Shown: positions 31,592 to 41,307 of the stretch, piece after piece
Layout of the letters: every line of letters starts with the position of its first letter
Position numbering within the stretch: position 1 is the first letter of the stretch
Assembly: GCF_023721815.1 (NCBI RefSeq)
Contig: NZ_JAMDLI010000022.1
Span: 496,001 to 560,000, forward strand
Direction: 5' to 3'
DNA: 64,000 nt
Source: Pleomorphomonas sp. JP5
GTDB taxonomy: Bacteria > Pseudomonadota > Alphaproteobacteria > Rhizobiales > Pleomorphomonadaceae
Made by a program: the position numbers and the translations under genes
The notes under the pieces: model-generated
The model's input: only the letters and a program-made list of their open reading frames with translations
Told to the model about the DNA's origin: nothing
The model's database searches: none

Positions 31592-34102
31592 ATGGGCGTT
31601 GATATCGGAACGCTTGAACTGGAGTTCGTCGCGCGCGGCGAGAAGCTGGAAGCGCAAATGTCGGCCGTCCGGCGCGATATCGAGATGTCCTTCAAGGAAC
31701 TGGATAAGCGTGTCCGACAGGCCGGCGGCGGCTTCGATGCCATCCCGGCCGGCGCCAAGAAGGCGGGCGCGGCCGTCAACACCCTGCAAGGCCAGACGGC
31801 CAACATGGCGGCGCAGTTCCAGGACATTGCCGTCCAGTTGCAGGGCGGCGGTTCGCCCTTCACCATCGCCCTTCAGCAGGGAACGCAGCTTGGCGCCATC
31901 CTCTCGGGGGCTGGCAGCGTGAACGGAGCCGTTCGCGGCCTTGGCGCTGCCTTCATGTCGGTCGTCTCGCCGGTGAACCTCGTCACCATCGGCTTGATCG
32001 CCGCTGGAGGCGCGGCGGTTCGGTATTTTGCCTCCGGCGATGAAACCAAGGCGCTGACGGAAGCGCTGAAGGAACAGCCCGACGTCATTCGCGATATTCG
32101 CGACGCCTGGGGCGAGGCCGCCCAAGGCGTCAAGGACTACAACACCAGCAGCAAGGCCGTCGCCCTTGCGGGGGCCGCCCGGCAGGCCAAGGCCTTCGCG
32201 GACGGCATCGCCGAGGCCGCGAATGAAGCGTCGGCGAAGATTGACGCTGCGTTTGGCCAGAGCGACGCCATTTCGAGTGTCGCGGCAGCATCAAGCTCGC
32301 TGACAGGTCCCGCCGCAGGTGGCCCGGCCGGTCTCGATGACCTCAAGCGGGCATCCGATGAGCTACAGGCCAGCATTCAACGTGGCGCACCGGATATGTC
32401 GGGCTTCAGGGATACGCTGTCGCGCCTCATCGTGTCGGACACGGCAGCGGAAAGCGTCAAGGCGCTGGCGCGGGATCTGCTCGACACCACCAAGGAAGCC
32501 GGCGACGCGGACGCGGCCCTCAAGCGGATGGCGTCGACGGTTCTGCAACTCAACATCAAACAGGCAACGGCCGACCTTCAGAAGTGGGCCGACACGCTGA
32601 AGAACGCCCCTTCGGAGGGTGTCATTGGCTATCTCAAGTCCGTCGTCGGCTGGATGGAGCGCGCCGTCGACTCGGCCACTCAGTTTCGCAAGGGCATTGA
32701 GGAAAGCATGGGGCGGCAGGGGCCGGCGTATGAAGCGCTCGACAACGCCTATCGCATGCTCGCAGCCGGCGAACAGGGGTTTTCGCCCGCTGGCGGCATC
32801 CTCGACCTCATCGCACAGGCAGAGGGCACGGCCAACGGTCGCGGCTATAACGAAACACTCGACTATGGCCGCTGGACCGGCGGCAATCGCAATCTGACGA
32901 TGATGACACTCGATCAGATCGACTCGCTTCAAACCAACATGCTGGCCGATCCGGCCAACCGGGCAAAATATGGCAATGGGCGCGGTTCCTCGGCCCTCGG
33001 TCGCTATCAGTTCACCCGCGAAACCTTGCGCGACCTTAGGGGCAGCCTCGGCATCAAGGGCGAGGAATACTTCACGCCCGACATGCAAGACCGGCTGGCC
33101 ACGGAGCTTGTGCGGCGATCGGGAGGCGACGTCGGCAAGCTTCGCGGCCGGTGGGAAGGGCTCAACCGTGTCGGCGATCCCGTGATCTCCGCGGCGATGG
33201 GGAACTCGGCTCAGACCATGCCGGGGCAGGATCAGGCCGTTGCCCAACGCGCCCGCAGCTATGAGGACATGATCAAGCAGGGCGAGGCCTACATCACTGA
33301 ACAAAAGTCAGAGGCCTCGACGGTCGGCCTGACGGCGATCGCCGCTGCCAAACTCTCCTATGAACAACGCATGCTCGCCGAGGCGACCCGGCTCGGCATC
33401 GAGTTGACGCCCCGGCAGCGTGAGGAGATCGGGACGCTCGCCGACCGGATGGCGGAAGCCGACGTCGAAGTGCAACGGCTTGCGACGTCGCAAAAGCAGC
33501 TCGTCGACGCGCAACAGTTCCTTGCCGAGTCTGCCTCGAATGCCTTCATCGACATGATCGTCAACGGCCGGAGCGCCGCCGACGTGATCAGCGGCCTTGC
33601 CAAGAGCATCGCGAGTGCGGCTCTGCAGGCGGTGTTTCTGGGACAGGGGCCTCTTGCCGGTCTGTTCGGAGGCGGTTCGTCCGGTGGGACGTCTGGCGCC
33701 GGCGGTCTATTCGGCAAGCTGTTCTCCTGGCTGGTCCCCTCAGCCAAGGGGAACGTTTTCCAGTCAGCCGGCCTCAGCGCCTATTCGAACTCTGTGGTTT
33801 CCAAACCGACCATGTTCGCCTTCGCGCGCGGCGCCGGGCTGATGGGTGAGGCTGGCCCTGAGGCCATCATGCCCTTGCGTCGTGATGCCAGTGGCCGCCT
33901 CGGCGTCATGGCCGCCGGTGGTGGTAGCAGCGGAATGGCGGTCAGCTTCGGCGACATTCACGTCTCGGTACCCGAGGGGACCAGTGCGAAGGAAGCCGCA
34001 CTGTGGGGCAACGAAATGCGGCGCCAGCTCGGCCTTTTGGTCGACGAACGGCTGAAAGATCAGTCGCGCTCGCGCGGCTTGCTAACGCGGGGGCCGTTCT
34101 GA
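31592..34102 (+). CDS. tail tape measure protein with lysozyme-like domain
   Basis: 836 aa. The N-terminus (NMAAQFQDIAVQLQGGGSPF, TIALQQGTQLGAIL) is typical of tape measure proteins, followed by helical sequence and a membrane-like segment (LVTIGLIAAGGAAV). Residues ~400-540 (GGILDLIAQAEGTANGRGYN, SSALGRYQFTRETLRDL) resemble a phage muramidase of the GH104 type, with Glu in AEG as candidate catalytic residue; it would locally open peptidoglycan during DNA entry. The C-terminus has the GEAGPEAIMPLRRDASGRLG motif of tape measures. Length would set a tail of roughly 125 nm by the usual rule of thumb. Confidence 0.9.
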   Translation: MGVDIGTLELEFVARGEKLEAQMSAVRRDIEMSFKELDKRVRQAGGGFDAIPAGAKKAGAAVNTLQGQTANMAAQFQDIAVQLQGGGSPFTIALQQGTQLGAILSGAGSVNGAVRGLGAAFMSVVSPVNLVTIGLIAAGGAAVRYFASGDETKALTEALKEQPDVIRDIRDAWGEAAQGVKDYNTSSKAVALAGAARQAKAFADGIAEAANEASAKIDAAFGQSDAISSVAAASSSLTGPAAGGPAGLDDLKRASDELQASIQRGAPDMSGFRDTLSRLIVSDTAAESVKALARDLLDTTKEAGDADAALKRMASTVLQLNIKQATADLQKWADTLKNAPSEGVIGYLKSVVGWMERAVDSATQFRKGIEESMGRQGPAYEALDNAYRMLAAGEQGFSPAGGILDLIAQAEGTANGRGYNETLDYGRWTGGNRNLTMMTLDQIDSLQTNMLADPANRAKYGNGRGSSALGRYQFTRETLRDLRGSLGIKGEEYFTPDMQDRLATELVRRSGGDVGKLRGRWEGLNRVGDPVISAAMGNSAQTMPGQDQAVAQRARSYEDMIKQGEAYITEQKSEASTVGLTAIAAAKLSYEQRMLAEATRLGIELTPRQREEIGTLADRMAEADVEVQRLATSQKQLVDAQQFLAESASNAFIDMIVNGRSAADVISGLAKSIASAALQAVFLGQGPLAGLFGGGSSGGTSGAGGLFGKLFSWLVPSAKGNVFQSAGLSAYSNSVVSKPTMFAFARGAGLMGEAGPEAIMPLRRDASGRLGVMAAGGGSSGMAVSFGDIHVSVPEGTSAKEAALWGNEMRRQLGLLVDERLKDQSRSRGLLTRGPF

Positions 34103-34446
34103 TGACGGAGACTTTCACGCCCCCGCGTCGTCCGGCGTCGCCCTCGAGCCTCGCCGTTGAGATCAAGACGGCAGAGTCGGCCTTCGGTGAGGGCTACTCG
34201 CAGCGATCGGGCGATGGCCTCAACACCGAAGGGCGAACTTGGACGACTGTCTGGCCGGTGCTCACCTTCGCCGAACTTGAGGCGATCGAGGGCTTCTTTC
34301 GGGCGCACAAGGGATATGTCGCCTTCTTCTGGAAGGGGCCGGGCGACAATGAGGTGATGAAGTACCGCTGCAAGACCTGGCAGCGCTCCTTTGCTGGCGG
34401 CAAACCGTCGTTGTCGGCGACACTGGAACGGGTGTTCGACCGATGA
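34102..34446 (+). CDS. minor tail protein, gpM-like
   Basis: 114 aa: SQRSGDGLNTEGRTWTTVWP, then FFRAHKGYVAFFWKGPGD and CKTWQRSF. This matches the lambda gpM family of tail tip proteins. Overlaps both neighbours (TGATG and ATGA). Confidence 0.85.
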   Translation: MTETFTPPRRPASPSSLAVEIKTAESAFGEGYSQRSGDGLNTEGRTWTTVWPVLTFAELEAIEGFFRAHKGYVAFFWKGPGDNEVMKYRCKTWQRSFAGGKPSLSATLERVFDR

Positions 34447-35159
34447 CGCTGCCCGCCGTTCTCGCGACAACAGGTCAACAGGCCGAAGCGGATAGCATTG
34501 TTCATCTCTACGAACTCGATACCAGCCTTTATGGCGGGCCGGTCTACCGCTTCACCGCGTCGGCGCTGGAAACGCGCGCCGTGTCCTATGGCGATGAGGT
34601 CTACGAGCCGTCACCGGTGGAGGCGACCGGTTTCGAGACGTCGTCTGAGGGCACCTTACCTCGGCCGACGATCAAGGTGGCCAACGTCTCGGGAATCTTC
34701 TCGGCGGCGATCGCCGAGTTTGGCGACCTTGCCGGGTGCATCTTCCGCCGCATCCGCACCTATCGCCGCTGCCTCGATGGCGAGGCGGACGCCGACCCCG
34801 ACGCGCACTATCCGATCGACGTCTACCAGATCGAACAGAAGACCAACCAAAACCGCGTCTATGTGGAATGGACGCTGAAAGCGGCCTTCGACCAGGAGGG
34901 GCGGCTATTGCCGGGCCGGCAGGTGTTGCAGGGCGTCTGCACGCAGCATTACCGCCGCTGGACCGGGGCCGGCTTCGATTACTCCTCGGCGACCTGTCCC
35001 TATGTCGGCGAGGCCTGTTTCGATGCGACCGGCGCCCCGACAACGCCGGCCAAGGATCGCTGTAGCAAACGCCTGACCAGCGGCTGTCTCAAACGGTTCG
35101 GCAGCAATCCCCTGCCGACTTGGGCTTTCCCCGGCGCCGGCCGCTCATCAACCACCTGA
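34443..35159 (+). CDS. minor tail protein gpL-like, Cys-rich C-terminus
   Basis: 238 aa. The C-terminal third holds four well-spaced Cys residues (QGVC, SATCPYVGEAC region, DRCSKRLTSGCLKRFG), the arrangement that binds an iron-sulfur cluster in lambda gpL. The N-terminal part is beta-rich. It should sit in the tail tip with gpM, gpK, gpI and gpJ homologues. Confidence 0.87.
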   Translation: MTLPAVLATTGQQAEADSIVHLYELDTSLYGGPVYRFTASALETRAVSYGDEVYEPSPVEATGFETSSEGTLPRPTIKVANVSGIFSAAIAEFGDLAGCIFRRIRTYRRCLDGEADADPDAHYPIDVYQIEQKTNQNRVYVEWTLKAAFDQEGRLLPGRQVLQGVCTQHYRRWTGAGFDYSSATCPYVGEACFDATGAPTTPAKDRCSKRLTSGCLKRFGSNPLPTWAFPGAGRSSTT

Positions 35160-35174
35160 GGGGACACCTCAATC

Positions 35175-35900
35175 ATGTTTGGAAACGACGTCTCACGGGC
35201 GGCGTGCGAACACGCCTTGTCCGAATGGCCGCGCGAGTCTTGCGGCGTGGTGGCCGGCGGGGCCTATCACCCGGTTCCCAACATCGCGACCGACCCGCTG
35301 AACAGCTTCGAGATGGATGCGCGGGTATGGCTCGATCTCGCCCCCGAGGCGGTCATCCATAGTCATGACGCCTCGACGGTGACGGGTAAGAACGGCAGGC
35401 CTCGACCGCGCCACCCTCACCACCCGAGCCGGGCCGACATGGCCAGCCAAATCGCCGCCGGAGTGCCCTTTGCCATTGTCTCGACCGATGGCGAGTTTGC
35501 CAGTGATCTCCTCTGGTGGGGCGATCACCTGCTCGCCGAGCCGCTGGAAGGGCGGACCTTCGTCCCCGGTGTGCGCGACTGCTACGCCCTCGTGCGCGCT
35601 TGGTACTTCCAGGCGCGAGGCGTCACCCTGCCAGACTTCGCCCGTGATGATGGCTGGTGGTCGGCCGGCGAGAACCTTCTGCTCGATGGCTTTGCCGAGG
35701 CCGGCTTCGTGCCAGTCACCGGACCACTACAAGCGGGCGACGTGTTCTTCGCCCGCGCTGGCTCGTCGGTGCCTTGTCATTCGGGCGTGCTGCTCGCTGA
35801 TGGGCTGATCCTTCATCACCTCGACGGTGGTCTGTCAGGTCGGGCGCCGCTCGGCCGCTGGCTTCACCGCATCACCCACTGGGTGCGCCATGCTCCGTAA
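35175..35900 (+). CDS. tail tip peptidase, gpK-like (JAB/MPN plus NlpC/P60)
   Basis: 241 aa, two domains. The N-terminal JAMM metalloprotease-like domain has ESCGVV, HSH (about residues 61-63) and HPSRADM. The C-terminal NlpC/P60 domain has the catalytic Cys in VRDCYALVRAWY and the His in SVPCHSGVLLADG. Matches lambda gpK in length and order; such proteins process tail components or cut peptidoglycan peptides. Confidence 0.88.
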   Translation: MFGNDVSRAACEHALSEWPRESCGVVAGGAYHPVPNIATDPLNSFEMDARVWLDLAPEAVIHSHDASTVTGKNGRPRPRHPHHPSRADMASQIAAGVPFAIVSTDGEFASDLLWWGDHLLAEPLEGRTFVPGVRDCYALVRAWYFQARGVTLPDFARDDGWWSAGENLLLDGFAEAGFVPVTGPLQAGDVFFARAGSSVPCHSGVLLADGLILHHLDGGLSGRAPLGRWLHRITHWVRHAP

Positions 35901-36483
35901 CATCTACCTTCACGGCGCGCTGCGTCGCCAGTTTGGCCCGGTGTTTCGTCTCGATGTCGCGACGGCAGGCGAAGCCGGACGGGCACTCGCCGTTGTGTTG
36001 CCAGGCTTTCGTGAGGCGGCGATCGGAAAGTGGTTTCGCGTGGTGCGCGGCGATCGGCGCAAGGGGATGTCGCTCGGCCGCGACGATCTCGACTTCCGCC
36101 TCGGCGGTGCGGATCTGCACATCGTACCTGTGCTGGCCGGAGCCGGCGGGCGCGGCGGCATCGGCAAGATCATCGCCGGTGTGTTCCTGATAGGCGCCGC
36201 CTTCTTCTTTGCCCCGTCGATCGCCGCCTTTGGCACCTCGACCGGTCTCGGCATCACCGCCGGTCAGGTGGCTGGCCTCGGCGTTGCGCTGGCTCTGACC
36301 GGCCTCGGCCAAATGCTGGCGCCCAAACCCAAAGCGACCAAGGATCAATCCTCCTACCTCTTCGAGGGCGGTGCCAACGTGACGGCCGAAGGCGGGCCGG
36401 TGCCGCTGGTCTATGGCCGGCGGGCGCGCGTCAAACCCGTCATCGTCGGTATCGGCCTTTCCACTGAGGACGCAGTGCTATGA
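35890..36483 (+). CDS. tail assembly protein, gpI-like
   Basis: 197 aa from ATG 35890, overlapping gpK by 11 bases. It has a gpI-type N-terminus (RNIYLHGALRRQFGPVFRLD), a central hydrophobic region (IIAGVFLIGAAFFFAPSIAA) and the C-terminal VPLVYGRRARVKPVIVG seen in this family. Required for tail tip assembly but not found in the mature virion in lambda. Confidence 0.85.
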   Translation: MLRNIYLHGALRRQFGPVFRLDVATAGEAGRALAVVLPGFREAAIGKWFRVVRGDRRKGMSLGRDDLDFRLGGADLHIVPVLAGAGGRGGIGKIIAGVFLIGAAFFFAPSIAAFGTSTGLGITAGQVAGLGVALALTGLGQMLAPKPKATKDQSSYLFEGGANVTAEGGPVPLVYGRRARVKPVIVGIGLSTEDAVL

Positions 36484-39400
36484 CCTTTCACGATGCGCGC
36501 GCGCCTCGCATCGCCGGTGCCGGCGGAGGCAAGTCCGGCGGCGGCGGCTACTCGGAGTCGCCGAACACGCTCCGCGCCAAGCAGACGCTTCGCCTTCTCA
36601 TGCTCGTCTCGGAAGGCGTGACCGGTGGCCTTGTCGACGGTGCCAAGTCGATCTTCTGCAATGACGTGCCGCTGCAGAATGACGACGGCAGCATGAACTT
36701 TGAGGGCGTGAGCTACGAGACGCGGCTCGGCCTGCCTGATCAGGCGCCCATGTCTGGCTTTCCGGCAGTCGAGACGGAAGTCTCTGTCGGCGCCGAGCTG
36801 AAGAAGGCCGTGCCGATCGTCCAGGCGATCACCAACCTCGACGCCACGGCTGCCCGAGTATCGATCCGCGTTGCTTCGCTGACCAAGACCGACACCGGCT
36901 CGGGCGCCGTGTCGGGCAACTCGGTTGAAGTTGCCATCGACATCAGGACCGAAGGCGGCGCCTGGTCGGAAGTGAAGCGCGACACGATCTCGGGCAAATG
37001 CACATCACCCTATGTGCGGGCCTATCGCATCCCGCTCGCCGGAACCGGGCCTTGGTACATCCGCACCCGCCGGCTTTCCGAGGACAGCAACGGCACCACC
37101 TCGCTCAACGCGACCTATTGGTCATCCATGACGGTGATCGAGGATTACCGCCTCAGCTATCCCGACAGCGCCATGCTCGGCCTCGTCGTGGATGCCTCGT
37201 CCTTCGGCTCTTCATCGATCCCGACCATCACGGTCGATTGGCGGCCGATCGAGGTGCAGGTGCCTGCGAACTACGATCCGGAGACGCGCACCTATGCCGG
37301 CATTTGGGATGGAAGCTTCAAGCGGGCGGCGTCCGACAATCCAGCCTGGGTGTTCTTCGACCTGATCGACAACCCCCGCTATGGCCTCAGGAAGTATCTG
37401 CCAAGCCTCAGCGCCGCGTTCCCCGAGGTCTACTCGCTGACCAAGTGGGAACTCTATGACATCGCACGCTATTGCGACGAACTGGTTGACGATGGCTATG
37501 GCGGCAAGGAGCCGCGCTTTGCCTTCAACGGCGTGATCTCCGATCGCGACGAGGCAATCAACGTTCTCACCGCCATGGCCGGCGTGTTCCGCGGAGTTGT
37601 CTATTGGGGCGCTGGCGCCATCATGCCGGTGGCCGACAAGCCAGCCAGCCCCAAGAAGATCATCAGCCGCGCCAATGTGATCGACGGGGCCTTCACCTAT
37701 CAGGGCTCGTCGCTGACCGCCCGGCATACTCAGGTGCTCGTCCAGTTCCTCGATCCCGAGAACAACTTCAAGCCGGCGATCGAGGTTGTCGAAGACGCCG
37801 AGGCCGTCACGCTCTACGGCGCGCGGCCGACGGAGATTCAGGCGATCGGCTGCACCTCGCGCGGCATGGCGCACCGTTATGGCGACTGGCTTCTCCATAC
37901 CGAACAGAAAGAGACGGAGGTGGTGAGCTACCGCGCGGGGCTCGACCATGCCGACGCGGTGCCCGGCGACGTGGTGCTGATCGCAGACCCATCCTATGCC
38001 GGGGTCCGCTTCGGCGGTCGGCTGGCGGGCGTTGCGGTGGACCTTGAGGAAGTCACTCTTGATGCGCCGGTCACTCTCAGCGCCGACGAGACTTATCAGC
38101 TCACCGTCGTCATGTCAGATGGCTCACTCGCCGATCGGGCCGTCACCAGCCCGGCCGGTGAGACGGTAACGCTGTCGCTCGCCTCGGCACTGCCGGCGGC
38201 GCCGGTGACCGGTGCCATGTGGCTCCTCACCGGGGCCGACGTCGCTCCCCGGCCATTCCGCGTGCTCGGCGTCAAAGAGAGCGAGAAGCATCAGTTTGAT
38301 GTGTCGGCGCTGTTCTATGACGAGGGCAAATATGCGGCCGTCGAGCAAGGCCTTGTGCTCGATGCGCCGTCCTTCTCGGCTTACCCCAAGGGGCCGCTCG
38401 GCAAGCCTAGCGAGATCAGCATCCGCGAATATCTCTATCTGGCCGGCGGAACGACGGTTCGCGGTGCTGTGACTCTTGGGTGGACGCCATCGATCGACGC
38501 TCGCACAGAACGCTATGACGTCGAGATCAAGGCGCCCGGTCTCGAATGGGCATCAGCGGGGAACAGTTCAGCGCCGAGCCTCGACATCTTTGACCTGGTG
38601 CCGGGCATCTATCGGTTTCGGGTGCGGGCTGTCGGTGCCCTTGGAGGTCTCCGCTCCGGCTGGCTGGAAACCCCGGCACTGTTGATCTCCAGCGTCAACG
38701 CGCCGCCTGATGATGTCAACGGCTTCAGCGTTGCGGTGCTCGGAGATCTCTCCACGCTGTCATGGCGGGCGGTCGCCTCGCTCAACCTCTCGCACTACCT
38801 GGTGCGCTACACCCCGGCCACGGCCGGTGCGACGTGGGGGAGCGCGGCCGTGCTGTTGCCGCATGTGACCAGCACCAGCGCGCAAGTGCCGACCCGGCCG
38901 GGAACCTATCTCGTCAAGGCGGTGAGCACGCAGGGTGTCGAGAGCCTCGCGGCGGCGCTGATCGTCTCGACGGTGGAGGGGGCGACACGCAACGTCGTCG
39001 ATGTGATCACTGAGGATCCCGCCTGGACGGGCGACCACGACGGCACCTATGCAACAGGCGGCGCCTTGCGGCTAGACAGCGTCGACACGCTGGCCGACTG
39101 GCCGACGCTCGGCGCGGTGACACGCATCGCTCTGGGCATCAACGGCATTCGTCCCTCGGGCATCTACACGAGCGAGACCGTCCTGGATCTCGGCGAGGTC
39201 TACACCTCGCGCGTCACGCCGGAGATCGTCGCCTCGGGCGACAACCTCGCCAACACGGTCGGATCGTGGGCTCGCCTCGGCGACGTCGAGAGCCTAGCCG
39301 GTGCGAGCTCGACCCTTTGGGGCGCGGCGATGGAGATCCGCACCACCAACGACGACCCCGAGGCCGATCCGGTCTGGAGCGGATGGCGGGAGGCGGCGAC

Positions 39401-39752
39401 CGGTGATGTGGCGGCCCGTGCCTACCAGACGCGACTTGTGCTGACGAGTGGCGCCCCGACCGTCACGCCGGTGGTCACACGGGCGCGGTTCCTAGTCGAC
39501 ATGCCCGACCGCATCGTCAGCGGCAACGATCTCGCCGTGCCGATCGAAGGCCTGCGGGTGGCGTTCGTGCCGCCCTACAAGCGCCTGACCGGGTTGTCCG
39601 TGTCGGCTCAGGGCATGGCGACGGGCGACTATTACGAACTGACCGACAAGGGCGAAGGCGGCTTCTCGATCGCCTTCCGGGACGCCAGCGGCGCGGCCGT
39701 GGCGCGAACCTTCGACTATGTGGCTGCCGGCTACGGGCAGCTCAAAACCTGA
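36480..39752 (+). CDS. host specificity protein / central tail fibre, gpJ-like
   Basis: 1,090 aa. The N-terminal ~600 residues follow the gpJ pattern (LRAKQTLRLLMLVSEGVTGG, then VDGAKSIFCNDVPLQNDDGS; WVFFDLIDNPRYGLRKYL; RFAFNGVISDRDEAINVLTA). Residues ~640-830 look like fibronectin type III modules. The last ~200 residues are probably the receptor-binding part, so host range should be determined here and in the next gene. Overlaps gpI by ATGA. Confidence 0.92.
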   Translation: MTFHDARAPRIAGAGGGKSGGGGYSESPNTLRAKQTLRLLMLVSEGVTGGLVDGAKSIFCNDVPLQNDDGSMNFEGVSYETRLGLPDQAPMSGFPAVETEVSVGAELKKAVPIVQAITNLDATAARVSIRVASLTKTDTGSGAVSGNSVEVAIDIRTEGGAWSEVKRDTISGKCTSPYVRAYRIPLAGTGPWYIRTRRLSEDSNGTTSLNATYWSSMTVIEDYRLSYPDSAMLGLVVDASSFGSSSIPTITVDWRPIEVQVPANYDPETRTYAGIWDGSFKRAASDNPAWVFFDLIDNPRYGLRKYLPSLSAAFPEVYSLTKWELYDIARYCDELVDDGYGGKEPRFAFNGVISDRDEAINVLTAMAGVFRGVVYWGAGAIMPVADKPASPKKIISRANVIDGAFTYQGSSLTARHTQVLVQFLDPENNFKPAIEVVEDAEAVTLYGARPTEIQAIGCTSRGMAHRYGDWLLHTEQKETEVVSYRAGLDHADAVPGDVVLIADPSYAGVRFGGRLAGVAVDLEEVTLDAPVTLSADETYQLTVVMSDGSLADRAVTSPAGETVTLSLASALPAAPVTGAMWLLTGADVAPRPFRVLGVKESEKHQFDVSALFYDEGKYAAVEQGLVLDAPSFSAYPKGPLGKPSEISIREYLYLAGGTTVRGAVTLGWTPSIDARTERYDVEIKAPGLEWASAGNSSAPSLDIFDLVPGIYRFRVRAVGALGGLRSGWLETPALLISSVNAPPDDVNGFSVAVLGDLSTLSWRAVASLNLSHYLVRYTPATAGATWGSAAVLLPHVTSTSAQVPTRPGTYLVKAVSTQGVESLAAALIVSTVEGATRNVVDVITEDPAWTGDHDGTYATGGALRLDSVDTLADWPTLGAVTRIALGINGIRPSGIYTSETVLDLGEVYTSRVTPEIVASGDNLANTVGSWARLGDVESLAGASSTLWGAAMEIRTTNDDPEADPVWSGWREAATGDVAARAYQTRLVLTSGAPTVTPVVTRARFLVDMPDRIVSGNDLAVPIEGLRVAFVPPYKRLTGLSVSAQGMATGDYYELTDKGEGGFSIAFRDASGAAVARTFDYVAAGYGQLKT

Positions 39753-39760
39753 GGTGATCA

Positions 39761-40801
39761 ATGACACAATATGGCTATGAGCCGCTGTCGCCCGCCGACA
39801 GCGGATCGACCTTGCTTGAGCGCTTGAACGGTGTGGTGCCGGCGTTGGTGACCAACCACAAGGGACCGGCGCGGCCCGGCTACGTTCAGCCGGGCATGAT
39901 GTGGATCGACGACTCCGGCTCGGAGTGGCTGCTCAACCTCTATGACGGTGCGAGCGACGTGGCGATCGCCGCGATCGACCCGGATACACATACGGTGGTC
40001 GCGGCATATGTGCCGCCCTCACGCAAGCTCAAGGTTGGCGCTGGCCTCGTCCTCAACGGCTTCGCCGGCACCGATGCGGAACCGGCAGAGGCGGACCTGA
40101 CTGCCGATCTGGCCTTCACGATGGCTTTCGCAACCCCTGCCGTAACGATTGCCGGTGAGCGCGACGATCTGCCAGTGCATCCCGCCGGCCTCAAGGCTGC
40201 AATTGCAGCACTGGCACCGAGGGGCGGCTACACAGACGTTGTCGCCATCACGACGAGCGGAGACTTTGTGTTCCCCGCCGATCTCGACACGTCGCTTGAT
40301 CCGCTTGTGTTCGTGGTGGGGGCTGGAGGCGGCTACAACGGAGTCTCCGGCCAATACGGTGGTGTGGCTGTGGGCACCGTGACAGCATCGCCCGGCGAGG
40401 TCGCAGCGGCCACGATTGGCGCAAGCGTAATCACCGGCACCGCAGGGGCATCGTCGTTTATGGGCCTGTCGGCTACCGGAGGCGCAGCGGGTGCGGGATC
40501 TGCCGGCGTAGGGACAGGCGGAAACCTTATGAACGGCAGGGCCGACGCCCTAAGAACAGCCACCATTGTCCCACTCGGCGCACGACTTCTGGCGTCAGCG
40601 CTATTCTCGCTCCCATTAGCCAAGCATTCAGCATTTACCGGGGCCATGCTCTTCCAGGAATACGCCGTGGCGTCGCTGTCCGCCGCTGAGCCGTGGGTAT
40701 CTACGTCAGGCATGCTGCCGGGCGGTTACGGACTTAACGCTACCGGCCGCTACGGGGCCGGAGGTGCCGTGATCATCTTCTACAGGCGGAAGGGAGTCTG
40801 A
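39761..40801 (+). CDS. tail fibre tip protein with glycine-rich domain
   Basis: 346 aa. The first ~150 residues look like a short fibre stem (PGMMWIDDSGSEWLLNLYDG). The rest is rich in Gly and Ala (GATGG-type runs such as ATGGAAGAGSAGVGTGG; GRYGAGGAVIIFYRR), as in tail adhesins built on glycine-rich helices. GAGG lies 6 bases before the ATG. Likely a receptor-binding accessory fibre. Confidence 0.7.
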   Translation: MTQYGYEPLSPADSGSTLLERLNGVVPALVTNHKGPARPGYVQPGMMWIDDSGSEWLLNLYDGASDVAIAAIDPDTHTVVAAYVPPSRKLKVGAGLVLNGFAGTDAEPAEADLTADLAFTMAFATPAVTIAGERDDLPVHPAGLKAAIAALAPRGGYTDVVAITTSGDFVFPADLDTSLDPLVFVVGAGGGYNGVSGQYGGVAVGTVTASPGEVAAATIGASVITGTAGASSFMGLSATGGAAGAGSAGVGTGGNLMNGRADALRTATIVPLGARLLASALFSLPLAKHSAFTGAMLFQEYAVASLSAAEPWVSTSGMLPGGYGLNATGRYGAGGAVIIFYRRKGV

Positions 40802-40804
40802 AGG

Positions 40805-41230
40805 ATGCGCATAGCGCACAAGATTTTGGGTGGCCAAATCGTAGACGTGTTGGCTTTACCTGACGATGCTGACCCGGCGGCGTTTGGCGCCATAATCAAC
40901 GATGCCATACCGGAGGGTGCCGGCATCGGTTACCGTCTGATCGACGGCGTATGGACCGCTCCGGACCTACCCCCGACCGAACCGGCTCCGTTCATTCCAC
41001 TCTCAGCCCGACAGCTCCGGCTAGGCCTCCTCAAGATTGGCATCAAGCCGGCCGACGTTGCGGCGGCGATCGCCGCCTTGCCGGACGATCAACGAGACCA
41101 AGCCGAAATCGAATGGGACTATGCCAGTGAGTACCGAAGAGACCACTCGTTGATCGCCTCGTTCGGGCAGACCTTCGGCCTCTCCGCCGATCAGATTGAC
41201 GCGGCTTGGCGCGATGCCATGGCGCTCTGA
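40805..41230 (+). CDS. tail fibre assembly-like protein
   Basis: 141 aa, 3 bases after the fibre gene. The C-terminal half (SARQLRLGLLKIGIKPADVA, ALPDDQRDQAEIEWDYASEY) is a module found in many proteins behind phage tail fibres. Probably a fibre chaperone; a terminator follows. Confidence 0.7.
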   Translation: MRIAHKILGGQIVDVLALPDDADPAAFGAIINDAIPEGAGIGYRLIDGVWTAPDLPPTEPAPFIPLSARQLRLGLLKIGIKPADVAAAIAALPDDQRDQAEIEWDYASEYRRDHSLIASFGQTFGLSADQIDAAWRDAMAL

Positions 41231-41268
41231 CGCCCCTCCTGAAGCCTCACGGACAGGAATGCCCATGC

Positions 41269-41287
41269 CCGCCTCTGGCGGTTTTTT
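41269..41287 (+). terminator. intrinsic terminator between tail and lysis genes
   Basis: A 5-bp stem CCGCC/GGCGG with loop TCT is followed by six T residues, 38 bases after the fibre-assembly stop. Short but with a strong T-run. Confidence 0.65.
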
Positions 41288-41307
41288 GTTGCCTGAAAGG
41301 ACGCAAC

